Part shown: positions 1 to 13,989 of the stretch, piece after piece
Layout: each line of letters starts with the position of its first letter
Position numbering within the stretch: the first letter of the stretch is position 1
From: Candidatus Dormiibacterota bacterium
GTDB lineage: Bacteria; Chloroflexota; Dormibacteria; Dormibacterales; Dormibacteraceae
Assembly (NCBI GenBank): GCA_024280995.1
Contig: JAMXLM010000018.1
Coordinates: 434,001-498,000, forward strand
Reading direction: 5' to 3'
Length of the DNA stretch: 64,000 bases
The notes under the pieces: model-generated
Told to the model about the DNA's origin: nothing
Seen by the model: the letters and a program-made list of their open reading frames with translations, nothing else
Database searches by the model: none
Translations under genes and position numbers: made by a program

Positions 1-222
1 CGCAGGTTCGGGTTCGGGAGCCGGCTCAGGTTCAGGCGCCGGCTGCCCGACGCCGATGGTGCTCGAGAGCGTGCGGTGGCACGTCTCGCAAGAGACGATC
101 GTGCGGACAAGCTCTCCGAGGTGATGCTCTTCACGGCGCAGATTGCGGGTGCGCTGACAGAAGTTGCAGAAGCCGACCTCGGTCGTGACGTCGACGTGTC
201 CTGGGTGCTTGCTCTTGCCCAT
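1..222 (-). CDS. Zinc-ribbon-like small protein, C-terminus beyond window edge (partial)
   Basis: Reading from the ATG at 222 toward base 1, the frame is open for 74 codons and leaves the window. The visible protein has two CxxC knuckles, C19-x2-C22 and C45-x2-C48, which look like a treble-clef or zinc-ribbon metal site, followed by a low-complexity tail alternating Pro, Glu and Ala. I do not recognise a named family. A TAACCT box (232-237, minus sense) ends nine nucleotides before the ATG, and there is no Shine-Dalgarno, so the mRNA may be leaderless. The gene is divergent from the pyrimidine operon. Function unknown; metal binding is inferred from the cysteine spacing. Confidence 0.6.
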   Translation of the reverse strand, partial: MGKSKHPGHVDVTTEVGFCNFCQRTRNLRREEHHLGELVRTIVSCETCHRTLSSTIGVGQPAPEPEPAPEPEPA

Positions 223-240
223 CGGCTAGCAAGGTTACGG

Positions 241-246
241 TAGACT
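241..246 (+). promoter_or_regulatory. Candidate -10 box of the pyrimidine operon
   Basis: TAGACT matches the TANNNT pattern seen before many genes here. Transcription would start near 253, so the leader would consist almost entirely of the PyrR hairpin and the ribosome binding site of pyrB. I see no convincing -35 hexamer. Confidence 0.4.
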
Positions 247-258
247 TCGCCCAGCTCG

Positions 259-290
259 CCTTTAAGTCCTGGCCAGAGAGCCAGGGAAGG
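259..290 (+). promoter_or_regulatory. PyrR-binding RNA hairpin overlapping the pyrB Shine-Dalgarno
   Basis: The lower stem CCTT (259-262) pairs with AAGG (287-290). An asymmetric bulge TAAGT (263-267) follows, then a perfect six-pair upper stem CCTGGC (268-273)/GCCAGG (280-285) closed by the hexaloop CAGAGA (274-279). This loop fits the CNGNGA signature of PyrR binding loops. The 3' lower-stem strand is part of AAGGAG, the Shine-Dalgarno of pyrB. Known PyrR proteins bind this element in response to UMP/UTP. Here binding would hide the ribosome site, the translational type of control described in mycobacteria, rather than the attenuation used by Bacillus. The regulator pyrR is the second gene of the operon. 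Confidence 0.85.
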
Positions 291-300
291 AGATTTTTTG

Positions 301-6267
<5,967 letters not shown>

Positions 6268-6281
<14 letters not shown>

Positions 6282-7014
6282 CGCGCCGCTCACTGGCCGC
6301 CGCCAGGTCGCGCGGGGAATGTTCGTCCTCGGCATGCGCGCGCCGGAGATCGCGGCCTCGGTGCGCGCGGGCCAGTTCGTGAATCTCGGCTGGGCGGGGG
6401 GACCGCTGCTGAGGCGACCGTTCTCGGTCTACCGCGCCGAAGGCGATGTGATCGAGGTCGTGCTGAAGGCGGTCGGGGTGGGCACGGCGCAGCTCCTCTC
6501 GATGGAGCCCGGCGACATTGTCAGCTGCCTCGGCCCGCTCGGTCGCGGATTCGAGATCTCCGGGTCGCACGTCGCCCTGATCAGCGGCGGCCTGGGGGTG
6601 GCGCCAATGCCGCTCGCCGCACGCGACGCAATAGCCGCGGGCGCGCGAGTGACCTGGATCCACGGCGCGCGCACCGCTGACGAGCTGTGTGCGGAGGCGG
6701 ACGGCGACGAGGTGGTCTGGGCGACGGACGATGGGTCGCGCGGATTTCATGGGACCGCGGTGGCGGCGGCGCCGGATGTGGATCTGGTGCTCGCGTGCGG
6801 GCCCAACCGAATGCTGGCGGCGGCGGCTGAGCGATGGCCGGATGCCCAGGTGGCCGTTGAGACCTACATGGGCTGCGGCACGGGGGTGTGCCTCGGCTGC
6901 GCGGTGCCCCTTGCGAGGGGTGGCTACGACCGCGCGTGCAAGGAGGGACCCGTCTACCGCGCCGCCGACATCAAATGGTCGATGTTGCCGGCGAACCTGC
7001 ACTACGTCGCATGA
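6268..7014 (+). CDS. pyrK: Dihydroorotate dehydrogenase electron-transfer subunit
   Basis: FAD and [2Fe-2S] subunit that passes electrons from class 1B dihydroorotate dehydrogenase to NAD. The 248-residue protein has the FAD-binding RRPFSVY motif near residue 50, a Gly-rich nucleotide-binding segment (ISGGLGVAP), and near the C-terminus the cysteine cluster [10 protein letters not shown] plus RACKEGP that ligates the iron-sulfur cluster. The best start is TTG at 6268, overlapping the carAB stop by 14 bp; no ATG is in frame near it. It is followed by pyrD through an ATGA overlap, as expected for a PyrK-PyrD complex. Confidence 0.93.
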
Positions 7015-7925
7015 TCGTCGACATGTCGATCGCGGTCGGGGGGGTGAGGCTGCGCGGTCCAGTGATGGCCGCCTCAGGCACGTTTGGCTACGGCACCGAG
7101 GTGCCGCTGCTCGAGCGACGCGCGGTCGGCGCCATGGTCTCGAAGGGCATCTTCCTGCGGCCGCGTGAAGGCACCCCGCCGCCCCGGATCGCCGAGACGC
7201 CGAGCGGAATGCTCAACGCCATCGGCCTGCAGGGGCCCGGCGCGGACGCGCTCGTGCGCGACTACGCGCCGAAGTGGGCAACCTGGGACTTCCCGGTGCT
7301 TGTGAACATCAACGGCGAGTCGGCGGCGGAATACGGTGAGCTGACGGCCCGCCTGGATGGGGTGCCCGGCATCGCCGGTTTCGAGATCAACATCTCCTGC
7401 CCGAACGTCGAGCAGGGTGGCCTGTACTTCGGCAACGACCCACGCGCCGCCGCCGCCGTGACCGAGGCGGTGCGCAGGCGGACGAAGCTCCCGGTGTGGG
7501 TGAAGCTCACCCCGATGGTCGGCGACATCGGCGTGATCGCTCGCGCGGTCGAGGGCGCCGGCGCCGACGCGCTGTGCGCGATCAACACGTTCGTCGGCAT
7601 GTCAATCGACCTCAACGCGTACAAGCCACGCCTGAGCTTCCGCACGGGCGGGCTCTCGGGTCCCGCGATCCGCCCGCTGGCTGTGCACCTCGCCCACCAG
7701 GCGGCTCGGGCCGTGCGCATCCCGGTCGTCGGCATCGGCGGCATCAGCCGGGCCGAGGATGCGCTCGAGTTCCTGGTGGCCGGTTGCAGCGCGGTCCAGG
7801 TCGGCACCGCCACGTTCGTCAACCCGTGCGCGATCGCGGAGGTGCACGACGGGATCGAGTCCTTCCTCCATGCACGGGGTTTCAAGTCGCTCGCCGACCT
7901 GCCGCGCCATCTGCCTCGCGACTAG
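7011..7925 (+). CDS. pyrD: Dihydroorotate dehydrogenase, class 1B catalytic subunit
   Basis: Oxidises dihydroorotate to orotate using FMN. The 304-residue protein has the class 1 active-site segment INISCPNV with C130 as base, a KLTP motif, and a C-terminal IGIGGI...GCSAVQVGTA phosphate-binding region for FMN. A cysteine at the base position, together with pyrK next door, marks class 1B rather than the membrane-bound class 2. The start ATG overlaps the pyrK stop (ATGA). It is the last gene of the operon; pyrC, pyrE and pyrF are not in this window. Confidence 0.96.
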   Translation: MIVDMSIAVGGVRLRGPVMAASGTFGYGTEVPLLERRAVGAMVSKGIFLRPREGTPPPRIAETPSGMLNAIGLQGPGADALVRDYAPKWATWDFPVLVNINGESAAEYGELTARLDGVPGIAGFEINISCPNVEQGGLYFGNDPRAAAAVTEAVRRRTKLPVWVKLTPMVGDIGVIARAVEGAGADALCAINTFVGMSIDLNAYKPRLSFRTGGLSGPAIRPLAVHLAHQAARAVRIPVVGIGGISRAEDALEFLVAGCSAVQVGTATFVNPCAIAEVHDGIESFLHARGFKSLADLPRHLPRD

Positions 7926-7926
7926 A

Positions 7927-8319
7927 TCAGAACGGGATCGGAGAGAGGTCCGGCTCGACCCAGGCGACTCTTGCCTCCGGGCCGAACATCAGGGTGCGGC
8001 TCCAGTGGCGCTGCGCAAGGTTCTTGTCACTCAGCATCGGTACCTGCTCGATCGCCTCGGCGACCTTCGAGGCTCCGGTCGCTTCGCGCACGTGCGCGAT
8101 GAGCCTGATCCAGAACCGCGTCATCGTCTCGTTGTAGAGCGGAGCCACGCCGCGGGCCACTGCCATGGCCTTGAGCCGCGGCCCGATGATCTCGGCCGCG
8201 AGCTCTGGTCCATGCCGCTCGATCACGAGCCAGGCGATGCGCAGGTGGTCGTGGTGGTGAAAGGGTTCGTCATTCGGCCAGCCGGCCAGGAACACGCGGA
8301 GAAATTGCTCGTCGTCCAT
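7927..8319 (-). CDS. Conserved hypothetical protein with FHHHDHLRIAW motif
   Basis: The 130-residue protein has a histidine-rich FHHHDHLRIAW motif near residue 20, a YNETMTRFWI segment in the middle and HWSR...SPEAR-like text ending in VEPDLSPIPF. I recall a family of uncharacterised actinobacterial and chloroflexal proteins of this shape (FHHRDHLRLAW, then a conserved EPDL tail), but no function is known to me. The His/Asp cluster could bind metal. A good Shine-Dalgarno (GAGGAG, minus sense, near 8328-8333) lies eight nucleotides before the ATG. It converges on pyrD with a one-base gap. Confidence 0.75.
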   Translation of the reverse strand: MDDEQFLRVFLAGWPNDEPFHHHDHLRIAWLVIERHGPELAAEIIGPRLKAMAVARGVAPLYNETMTRFWIRLIAHVREATGASKVAEAIEQVPMLSDKNLAQRHWSRTLMFGPEARVAWVEPDLSPIPF

Positions 8320-8390
8320 TCGTCAAACTCCTCAGGAGAAAAGAAAAGACCCCGGCGACGGCCGAGGTCGAAGTTGCAAAGGATAGGCCA

Positions 8391-9071
8391 ATGTCGACCG
8401 AACATCCACCCCAGAAACGTGACTCCGAGGCTCTGCAGATCCTCGCCACCGAGCACTGGAGCCTGCTTGCAACTCGCTCACTGACCTACCAGGAGTCGAT
8501 CGCGCGCGTGAGCATGTTCCTGGCCGTCCTCTCCGGTGCCGTCCTGGCTCTCGCGCTCCTCGCACAGGCCGCCCATGGTCCCGCCTTCGTTTCGATCGCG
8601 ATCTTCATGCTCACCGTGGTGGCTGTCGTCGGCTTCTTCACGGTGGCCCGTCTCATCTCCCTCAACAGGGACGACTACCACTGGGTCATGGCCATGAACC
8701 GGATCCGCAACGCCTACCTGCGAATGCACCCGGAGCTGGAGCCGAATTTCTTCACGAGCCCCAACGACGACCTGCTTGGCGTCGTCCGCTCGATGGGAGT
8801 CGAACCGACGGGCGGCTCGCGGGCCGGCTCGGTAGTCCATGGACTGAGCACGCTCCCAGGGATGGTTTCCGTGATCGAAGCCGCCGTCGTCGGCGCCATC
8901 GCGGGCCTGGCCACCGCCGGATTCGGCGCGCCGGCGGCGGCCATCGTGCTCATCGGCATCGCCGCGTTTGTCGTCGCGCTCGGTTTGCTGGTGGTTTGGC
9001 AGGGCCGCGACATCCGCCGGGGCTCTGCGTTCAAGGCGCACTTCCCGACCCCGACCACGCCACCGTCCTGA
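8391..9071 (+). CDS. Membrane protein of unknown function, paralog 1 of a tandem pair
   Basis: A 226-residue protein with a soluble N-terminal segment (ILATEHWSLLATRSLTYQE), two hydrophobic helices at about residues 42-90, a central soluble part of about 70 residues containing an HWVMAMNRIRNAYL segment, and two more helices at about 155-205. AAAGGA about nine nucleotides before the ATG serves as ribosome site. It is clearly homologous to the next gene along its whole length (shared EHWSLLATRSLTY, MNRxRxAYL, LxTxPG blocks), so the pair arose by tandem duplication. I do not recognise the family. Confidence 0.75.
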   Translation: MSTEHPPQKRDSEALQILATEHWSLLATRSLTYQESIARVSMFLAVLSGAVLALALLAQAAHGPAFVSIAIFMLTVVAVVGFFTVARLISLNRDDYHWVMAMNRIRNAYLRMHPELEPNFFTSPNDDLLGVVRSMGVEPTGGSRAGSVVHGLSTLPGMVSVIEAAVVGAIAGLATAGFGAPAAAIVLIGIAAFVVALGLLVVWQGRDIRRGSAFKAHFPTPTTPPS

Positions 9072-9095
9072 CGGACACGTTATCTTCGCGGCGAA

Positions 9096-9797
9096 ATGAT
9101 CGACTCAGGGCATACGACCGACGAGAAGATGCCGGTCCAGGGACGCGCCGCCGAGGAGATGCAGGTGCTCTCGACCGAGCACTGGAGCCTGCTCGCGACC
9201 CGATCCCTGACCTACTCGGAGATCTTCAGCCGCGTCAGCATCTTCCTGGCCATCCTTTCGGGCTCCGTGATCGCGCTGGCGCTGATCGCGCAAGCCGCGC
9301 ATTTCGGCACAACATTCATGTCGATCGCGATCCTGCTGCTGGCGATCGACCTCTTCGTCGGTGTGACTACGGTCGCCCGCCTGATCGCGCTAAACCTCGA
9401 AAACCTCCGGTGGGTCGTCGGCATGAACAGGGTTCGCCGCGCCTACCTGGAAAGGAATCCCACGCTCGAGCCCTACTTCATCACCGGATCGCACGACGAT
9501 CCGCGCAGCGTCCTGCTGACGATGGGGTTCGACAAGCTGCCCGCGCGCAACGTTGGCTCGGTCTTCGAAGGGCTGCAGACCATTCCTGGCACGATGGGCG
9601 CCCTGGTCGCAGTGGTGGGCGGTGCGCTTGCCGGACTGATTGCGATCGATCTCGCGGCGCCGGAACTAGTCGTCGTGGTTGCCGCGGGAGGGACGTTCGC
9701 GCTGACCTTCGCGCTCTTCAGCATCTGGGGAGGAAGGGCGTTTGCACGCAACATGGCCCGACTCAAGGTGAACTTTCCTCGCGGTAACGAGCCGTAA
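9096..9797 (+). CDS. Membrane protein of unknown function, paralog 2 of a tandem pair
   Basis: A 233-residue paralog of the gene upstream with the same layout: conserved STEHWSLLATRSLTY N-terminus, two transmembrane helices, a soluble WVVGMNRVRRAYLERNP segment, then two helices. The chosen ATG at 9096 has a TATCTT box ending nine nucleotides before it and no Shine-Dalgarno, so this copy may have its own leaderless transcript even though only 24 bp separate it from paralog 1. The central region has diverged (a TGSHDD versus a TSPNDD segment). Function unknown; a membrane sensor or scaffold is only a guess. Confidence 0.75.
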   Translation: MIDSGHTTDEKMPVQGRAAEEMQVLSTEHWSLLATRSLTYSEIFSRVSIFLAILSGSVIALALIAQAAHFGTTFMSIAILLLAIDLFVGVTTVARLIALNLENLRWVVGMNRVRRAYLERNPTLEPYFITGSHDDPRSVLLTMGFDKLPARNVGSVFEGLQTIPGTMGALVAVVGGALAGLIAIDLAAPELVVVVAAGGTFALTFALFSIWGGRAFARNMARLKVNFPRGNEP

Positions 9798-9829
9798 CCC
9801 GGCCGGTCAACCGTCAGAATCCACTAGCC

Positions 9830-10615
9830 GTGCTTCGGGTCGAACATCTGGCAAAGCGCTACGGCGACGTGCTCGCGCTCCAGGAGTTGACCGTCGACGT
9901 CGAGGCGGGCGACTGCCTGGTCCTGCTTGGCCGCAACGGCGCGGGCAAGACCACCGCCCTGCGCTGCATGGCCGGGGTGCTGCTGCCAAGCGGCGGGCGC
10001 GTCACGGTCGACGGGATCGACGCGGCCGAGGACCCCGCGGCGGTCCGCGCCAGGGTCGGGCTGATGCCGGAGGTGCCCGGCCTGTACGAGCGCATGTCCG
10101 CGCGCGCCTACCTCGACTACTTCGGGTCGATCTATGACGTCGAGCCTTCGCTCCGAAAGCGACGCATCGACGACCTTCTCGAGATGTTCGACCTGGCGGA
10201 CGCCGGGGACCGCTGGCTGGGCACGTTCTCGAAAGGCATGCGCCAGAAGGTCGCATTGATCCGCGCCACGCTCCACCGGCCGCGGCTGGTCCTCGCCGAC
10301 GAGCCGACCTCGGCGCTCGACGCGGACAGCGCCCGCCGCGCATGGACGTACCTGAAGGACCTGCAGAAGGATGGTTGCGCGCTCGTCATCTGCACCCACA
10401 GCATGGACGAGGCCGAGACGCTCGCGGGTGAGATCGGGGTCATGTCGGCCGGTCGCGCCCTCGCGGTCGGCAGCCTCGTCGAGCTGCGGCGGGCGTCCGG
10501 CTTGAAGACACGCCAGGAAGTGATCGAGCTTCCGACCCTGCAGGACATCTATCTCGCGATCGTCGGAAATCACGCAGGCAATCGGGATGAGCTGGCCGAA
10601 ACTCGAACCGCGTAA
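9830..10615 (+). CDS. ABC transporter ATP-binding protein
   Basis: Energises the membrane protein encoded next. The 261-residue protein has Walker A GRNGAGKTT near residue 35, a signature SKGMRQK about residue 130, Walker B LVLADEP and a switch His in CTHSMDEAE. The FSKGMRQKVALIRATLHRP wording is typical of ABC-2 drug or lipid exporters. The start is GTG at 9830. The last 29 bp overlap the permease gene, arguing for coupled translation. The same signature recurs in the one-chain exporter at 26.9 kb, so the two are related. Substrate unknown. Confidence 0.9.
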   Translation: MLRVEHLAKRYGDVLALQELTVDVEAGDCLVLLGRNGAGKTTALRCMAGVLLPSGGRVTVDGIDAAEDPAAVRARVGLMPEVPGLYERMSARAYLDYFGSIYDVEPSLRKRRIDDLLEMFDLADAGDRWLGTFSKGMRQKVALIRATLHRPRLVLADEPTSALDADSARRAWTYLKDLQKDGCALVICTHSMDEAETLAGEIGVMSAGRALAVGSLVELRRASGLKTRQEVIELPTLQDIYLAIVGNHAGNRDELAETRTA

Positions 10616-11918
10616 AGCGGCCCTCGTTGCGCGCCGCGACCTGCGCGACGCGACCAGCGAACTGCGGCTCATCGCGGCGATGGTCGCGCTGACTCTGGCG
10701 ATCCCGCTTGCCTCCGGCTCCGGCGTGCGCACGCTGGCGGCGTTCGGCGGCGGGACTGCGGTGGTGAATCGCCTCGCCCTGGTCGGCGCCTTCTTCGTCG
10801 TGTTCATCCCCGCGAGCTTCTCTCTGGTGCTCGCCCTCGAATCATTCGTCGGCGAGCGCGAGCGAACGACCCTCGAGGTGCTGCTCTCGACGCCGCTCCG
10901 TGAGGCGGAGATCTATGCCGGCAAGGTCGCCGCGGTGCTCGCAGTCTCGCTGACGCTTTGCTACGGCGGCCTGATCGTCTACTGCCTCGTCACCTTCCCC
11001 GGGCTCGGATACTTCCCGCTCGCGATCCTGCTCGCGCTGGCGCTGTCCACGATCTGCCAGGTGGCGGCGATGGTGGCGGGGGCCGTGATCATCAGCCTCA
11101 ACGCACGGACGATGCGAGCGGCCAACGTGATGGCCTCGTTCATCATCCTGCCGATGTCGGTCGTCCTCCAGGCCGAGGCGGCCCTCATCCTGGTCGGGCG
11201 CGCCGAGTTTCTATGGGCGTTCGCCGTCTTGATGGCGCTGCTCGCGGTCGTGTTTCTGCGCATGGGCCTCGCGGGTTTCTCGCGCGAAGCGCTGCTCTCG
11301 CGTGAGGTCGGGCTGCGTCATCCGCTGCAGCGCGCGCTCGGCGCGGTGCGCGCGAGCTTCGAACACCGGCCGGCGTTCTTGCAGCTCCTCTGGATGCGCC
11401 GCGAACCGATTCTGATCGCCGCCGCCGGCTTCCCGATCGGCGCCCTGGCCGGTTATCTCGCCGGCTTGACGAGCGCCGTCCCCAGCGGCGTGGTCAGGCC
11501 GGTGCTCACCAGCCTCGTGCACTCCGCCGGGGCCGGCTCCGCATTCGCGGACGCAGTTGCGATCTTCAGCCACAACGTCCTGGCCTTCGTTCTCGTCGCC
11601 GCGCTCGCGGTGCTGACCGCCGGCTTGAGCGGCTTCTTCCTCACATTTGCGCCGGGGTTCATCCTCGGCTTCGTCGCCGCACTCTCCTCGTGGGCGTTCG
11701 CTCTCAGCGGCATCCTGCCCAACGGCCTGGTCGAGATCCCCGCGGCGATCATCGCCGGCGGGCTTGCGATCCAGATCGGGGCCGCGGCGATCCACATGGA
11801 CGGACGTGGAAGCTGGAGCGGGCGCGTTCTGGCCGCGTTCGCGGACTACGTGCGCGCGCTGCGCTGGCTCGTGCCCGCGCTGGCCGTGGCCTCGCTGCTC
11901 GAAGTCTTCCTCGGCTGA
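10587..11918 (+). CDS. ABC-2 type permease
   Basis: Membrane partner of the preceding ATPase. The 443-residue protein has about ten hydrophobic segments and, near residue 90, the ABC-2 hallmark sequence ERERTTLEVLLSTPL between the second and third helices. It begins with a short cytoplasmic stretch rich in Arg and Lys. The ATG at 10587 overlaps the ATPase gene by 29 bp. Its 3' end overlaps the convergent MFS gene by 73 bp. The exported substrate cannot be read from the sequence. Confidence 0.87.
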   Translation: MSWPKLEPRKAALVARRDLRDATSELRLIAAMVALTLAIPLASGSGVRTLAAFGGGTAVVNRLALVGAFFVVFIPASFSLVLALESFVGERERTTLEVLLSTPLREAEIYAGKVAAVLAVSLTLCYGGLIVYCLVTFPGLGYFPLAILLALALSTICQVAAMVAGAVIISLNARTMRAANVMASFIILPMSVVLQAEAALILVGRAEFLWAFAVLMALLAVVFLRMGLAGFSREALLSREVGLRHPLQRALGAVRASFEHRPAFLQLLWMRREPILIAAAGFPIGALAGYLAGLTSAVPSGVVRPVLTSLVHSAGAGSAFADAVAIFSHNVLAFVLVAALAVLTAGLSGFFLTFAPGFILGFVAALSSWAFALSGILPNGLVEIPAAIIAGGLAIQIGAAAIHMDGRGSWSGRVLAAFADYVRALRWLVPALAVASLLEVFLG

Positions 11919-13153
11919 CCAAAGACCTCTGGGCGGATCAAGGTGATCGCCACCGTTGCGGCGCCGGCGATCGCAGCTCCGATCGCGAGAGCCCACGGCG
12001 CCCCCAGCAGGGTGGCCAGGGCGCCGGAGAACACGTTGCCGATGGGTCCAGCCCCGGCCAGCGCCTGCGCGTAGAGCGCGATCACGCGGCCGCGGAGGTG
12101 GTCCGGAGTCATGGTCTGGATCCGGCTGTTGGTCGTGGCCAGGAACGAGATCTGGCAGTAGCCGCTCACGCACAGGGCCACCAGGGAAGGCACGACGACG
12201 CGGGAGATCGAGAAAACGAGGAGCGCCGAGATCCAGATCCCGGCGAGCCACAGCTGACGGCGGGGGTTGGCTCCAAGCGCGGGAAAAAACGCCAGAGTGA
12301 GGGCTCCAAGCAGCGCGCCCGCGCCCTGTGAGCCGAGCAGGAAGCCGTAACCCTGCGGGCCGATGTGCAGCACCTGGTCGGCGAACAAGGGAAGGATCGT
12401 CTGGCGGTTCATCGCAAACAACGAGAACATTGCAACGAGCACGAGAAGCAGTCCGACGGTGGGTTCGCGACGCGCGTAGGCGGCGCCCTCGGTGAGGTGG
12501 GCGACAAAGTTCTGCTCGTGGCTGCGCGGCTCGTGTCGAGGTAGGTCGCGCATCAGTAGAAGGGCGCCGATCGCCGCCAGATAGCTGAGCGAGTTGGCCA
12601 GGAAGCAGATCGGCACGCCGACCACCGCGATCAGCACTCCGGCGATCGACGGTCCGATCACCGCCGCGCCGTTGAAAACGGAGGAGTTGAGGGCGATGGC
12701 GTTGGTGAGATCGCGCTTGCCCACCATCTCGACGACGAAGGACTGCCGCGTCGGGATGTCGAACATCGTGATCGCGCCGGTCGCGAATGCGGCGGCGACG
12801 ATCATCCAGTACTGCGCGTGACCGCTCGCGCTGAGAACGAAAAGGATGAACGAGGGCACCATGAACGCGGACTGCGTGACCAGCAGCACGTTGCGCTTGT
12901 GGAAGCGGTCGGCGACGATGCCGCCGAACTGGCTGCCGAGCAGGACCGGCGTGAACTGGGCCGCGACGACGAGCCCCACCAGCAGGCCGCTGTGCGTGAG
13001 CTCGAGGGACAGCCACGGCATCGCCACGCTCTGCATCCACGTGCCGATCGTGGAGATGATCTGGCCGACGAAGAACAGCCGGTAGTTGCGATGACGGAGC
13101 GCGCCCAGCATGCGCGCCGGGGCTGCCTCAGACACTTGCTGCAATGATTCCAT
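11846..13153 (-). CDS. MFS transporter, EntS-like (MFS_3) family
   Basis: A 435-residue protein with twelve predicted membrane helices. The first-loop motif GGIVADRFHKR, the RNYRLFFVGQIISTIGTWMQ opening and FDIPTRQSF after helix 4 are typical of the MFS_3 group that contains the enterobactin exporter EntS and macrolide pumps. I chose the ATG at 13153, two bases from the divergent GTG of the next gene; an ATG at 13111 (MLGALRHRNY) is an alternative that would leave room for promoters. The 3' end runs 73 bp into the convergent ABC permease gene. Likely a small-molecule exporter. Confidence 0.88.
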   Translation of the reverse strand: MESLQQVSEAAPARMLGALRHRNYRLFFVGQIISTIGTWMQSVAMPWLSLELTHSGLLVGLVVAAQFTPVLLGSQFGGIVADRFHKRNVLLVTQSAFMVPSFILFVLSASGHAQYWMIVAAAFATGAITMFDIPTRQSFVVEMVGKRDLTNAIALNSSVFNGAAVIGPSIAGVLIAVVGVPICFLANSLSYLAAIGALLLMRDLPRHEPRSHEQNFVAHLTEGAAYARREPTVGLLLVLVAMFSLFAMNRQTILPLFADQVLHIGPQGYGFLLGSQGAGALLGALTLAFFPALGANPRRQLWLAGIWISALLVFSISRVVVPSLVALCVSGYCQISFLATTNSRIQTMTPDHLRGRVIALYAQALAGAGPIGNVFSGALATLLGAPWALAIGAAIAGAATVAITLIRPEVFGQPRKTSSSEATASAGTSQRSART

Positions 13154-13154
13154 C

Positions 13155-13616
13155 GTGGCGAAGATCCACGAGGTGATGGACATCGACGCGCCCGCCGAAC
13201 GCGTCTGGGCGGTCGTCGCGGAGGACGTCAAGAACGCGCCCAAGTGGTCGACCAACCTCGATCGTGTCGAGAAGCTCGACCGCGAGCCGCCGGGCAAGGG
13301 CACGCGGTATCGCTATCACCTCGACGTGGGCGGTCAGAAGGTGACGCTCGAAGTCGAGCAGGACGTGTTCAACAAACCCAAGAAGTGCGCCGGCCGATTC
13401 GTCAAGGGTCCGATCAAGGGCACGTGGGCGTACACCTACACGCAGCGCAAGGACGGCAGCACGCGCCTGGTCTACGACATGGATTACGAGCTCGGGGGTC
13501 TCCTGCGTTTCGCCACCGGCGTGCTCGGCCCGCAGTACGCGGCCGGCATCAGGAAGAACATGGAGCGGCTGAAGATCTACGTCGAATCCGGGAAGGGACC
13601 GCAAGCTAAGAGATGA
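13155..13616 (+). CDS. SRPBCC / polyketide cyclase-like protein
   Basis: A 153-residue protein beginning KIHEVMDIDAPAERVWAVV, the standard first strand and helix of the START/SRPBCC fold, with a hydrophobic cavity expected between the sheet and the C-terminal helix (MERLKIYVES). Members bind lipids or polyketides, act as cyclases, or serve as coenzyme-Q-binding proteins; nothing narrows this one. The GTG at 13155 gives the usual short N-terminus; an upstream ATG would add 15 unrelated residues. It is divergent from the MFS gene by only one base and overlaps the convergent RidA gene by 11 bp. Confidence 0.85.
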   Translation: MAKIHEVMDIDAPAERVWAVVAEDVKNAPKWSTNLDRVEKLDREPPGKGTRYRYHLDVGGQKVTLEVEQDVFNKPKKCAGRFVKGPIKGTWAYTYTQRKDGSTRLVYDMDYELGGLLRFATGVLGPQYAAGIRKNMERLKIYVESGKGPQAKR

Positions 13617-13989
13617 CGGCCTCGGCCTCGATCTCGACCTTCCAGCGTTCGTCGATCAGGTCCTTGACCACGACCATCGTGGCGACCGGCCGCGCGCCGG
13701 CCATCGCCTCGCCGTGCGCCCTGCCGACCGCGTCGACCCAGGCCGGCCCTGTGACGAACATTCGGGTCCGCACGACGTGGTCGAGGCTTGCGCCGGCCTC
13801 GGCCAGCGCGGCGCCGATGATCTCGAAGCAGCGCTTAGCCTGCACGTAGGCGTCGGGATCCACGTGTCCGTCGGGCCATACGGGCGCGGTGCCCGCGACC
13901 AGGACCCTGTCGCCGACCCGGATCGCGCGGCAGTAACCGAACGGTTTCTCGAAAGGAGAGCCGGAGCTGACCCGAAGGCGGTCTTTCAG
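13606..13989 (-). CDS. RidA/YjgF family protein, probable CTG start
   Basis: RidA proteins hydrolyse reactive enamines or imines, or act in related small-molecule steps. The homologous region runs upstream of the first in-frame GTG (13863): the 42 preceding codons read VSSGSPFEKPFGYCRAIRVGD and RVLVAGTAPVWPDGHV, exactly the family N-terminus. No ATG, GTG or TTG lies in this stretch; the frame offers CTG at 13989, whose last two bases are in the stop of the upstream gene (CTGA). With it the protein has 127 residues, a normal length. The conserved Arg in RTRMFVT is present. An automatic call would cut it to 85 residues and lose the first strands. Confidence 0.85.
   Translation of the reverse strand: MKDRLRVSSGSPFEKPFGYCRAIRVGDRVLVAGTAPVWPDGHVDPDAYVQAKRCFEIIGAALAEAGASLDHVVRTRMFVTGPAWVDAVGRAHGEAMAGARPVATMVVVKDLIDERWKVEIEAEAVIS

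Noticed and set aside
268-299. Hairpin and T-tract before pyrB as an intrinsic terminator
   Set aside because: The Shine-Dalgarno lies between stem and T-tract, and the loop matches the PyrR signature; a translational control element explains it better.
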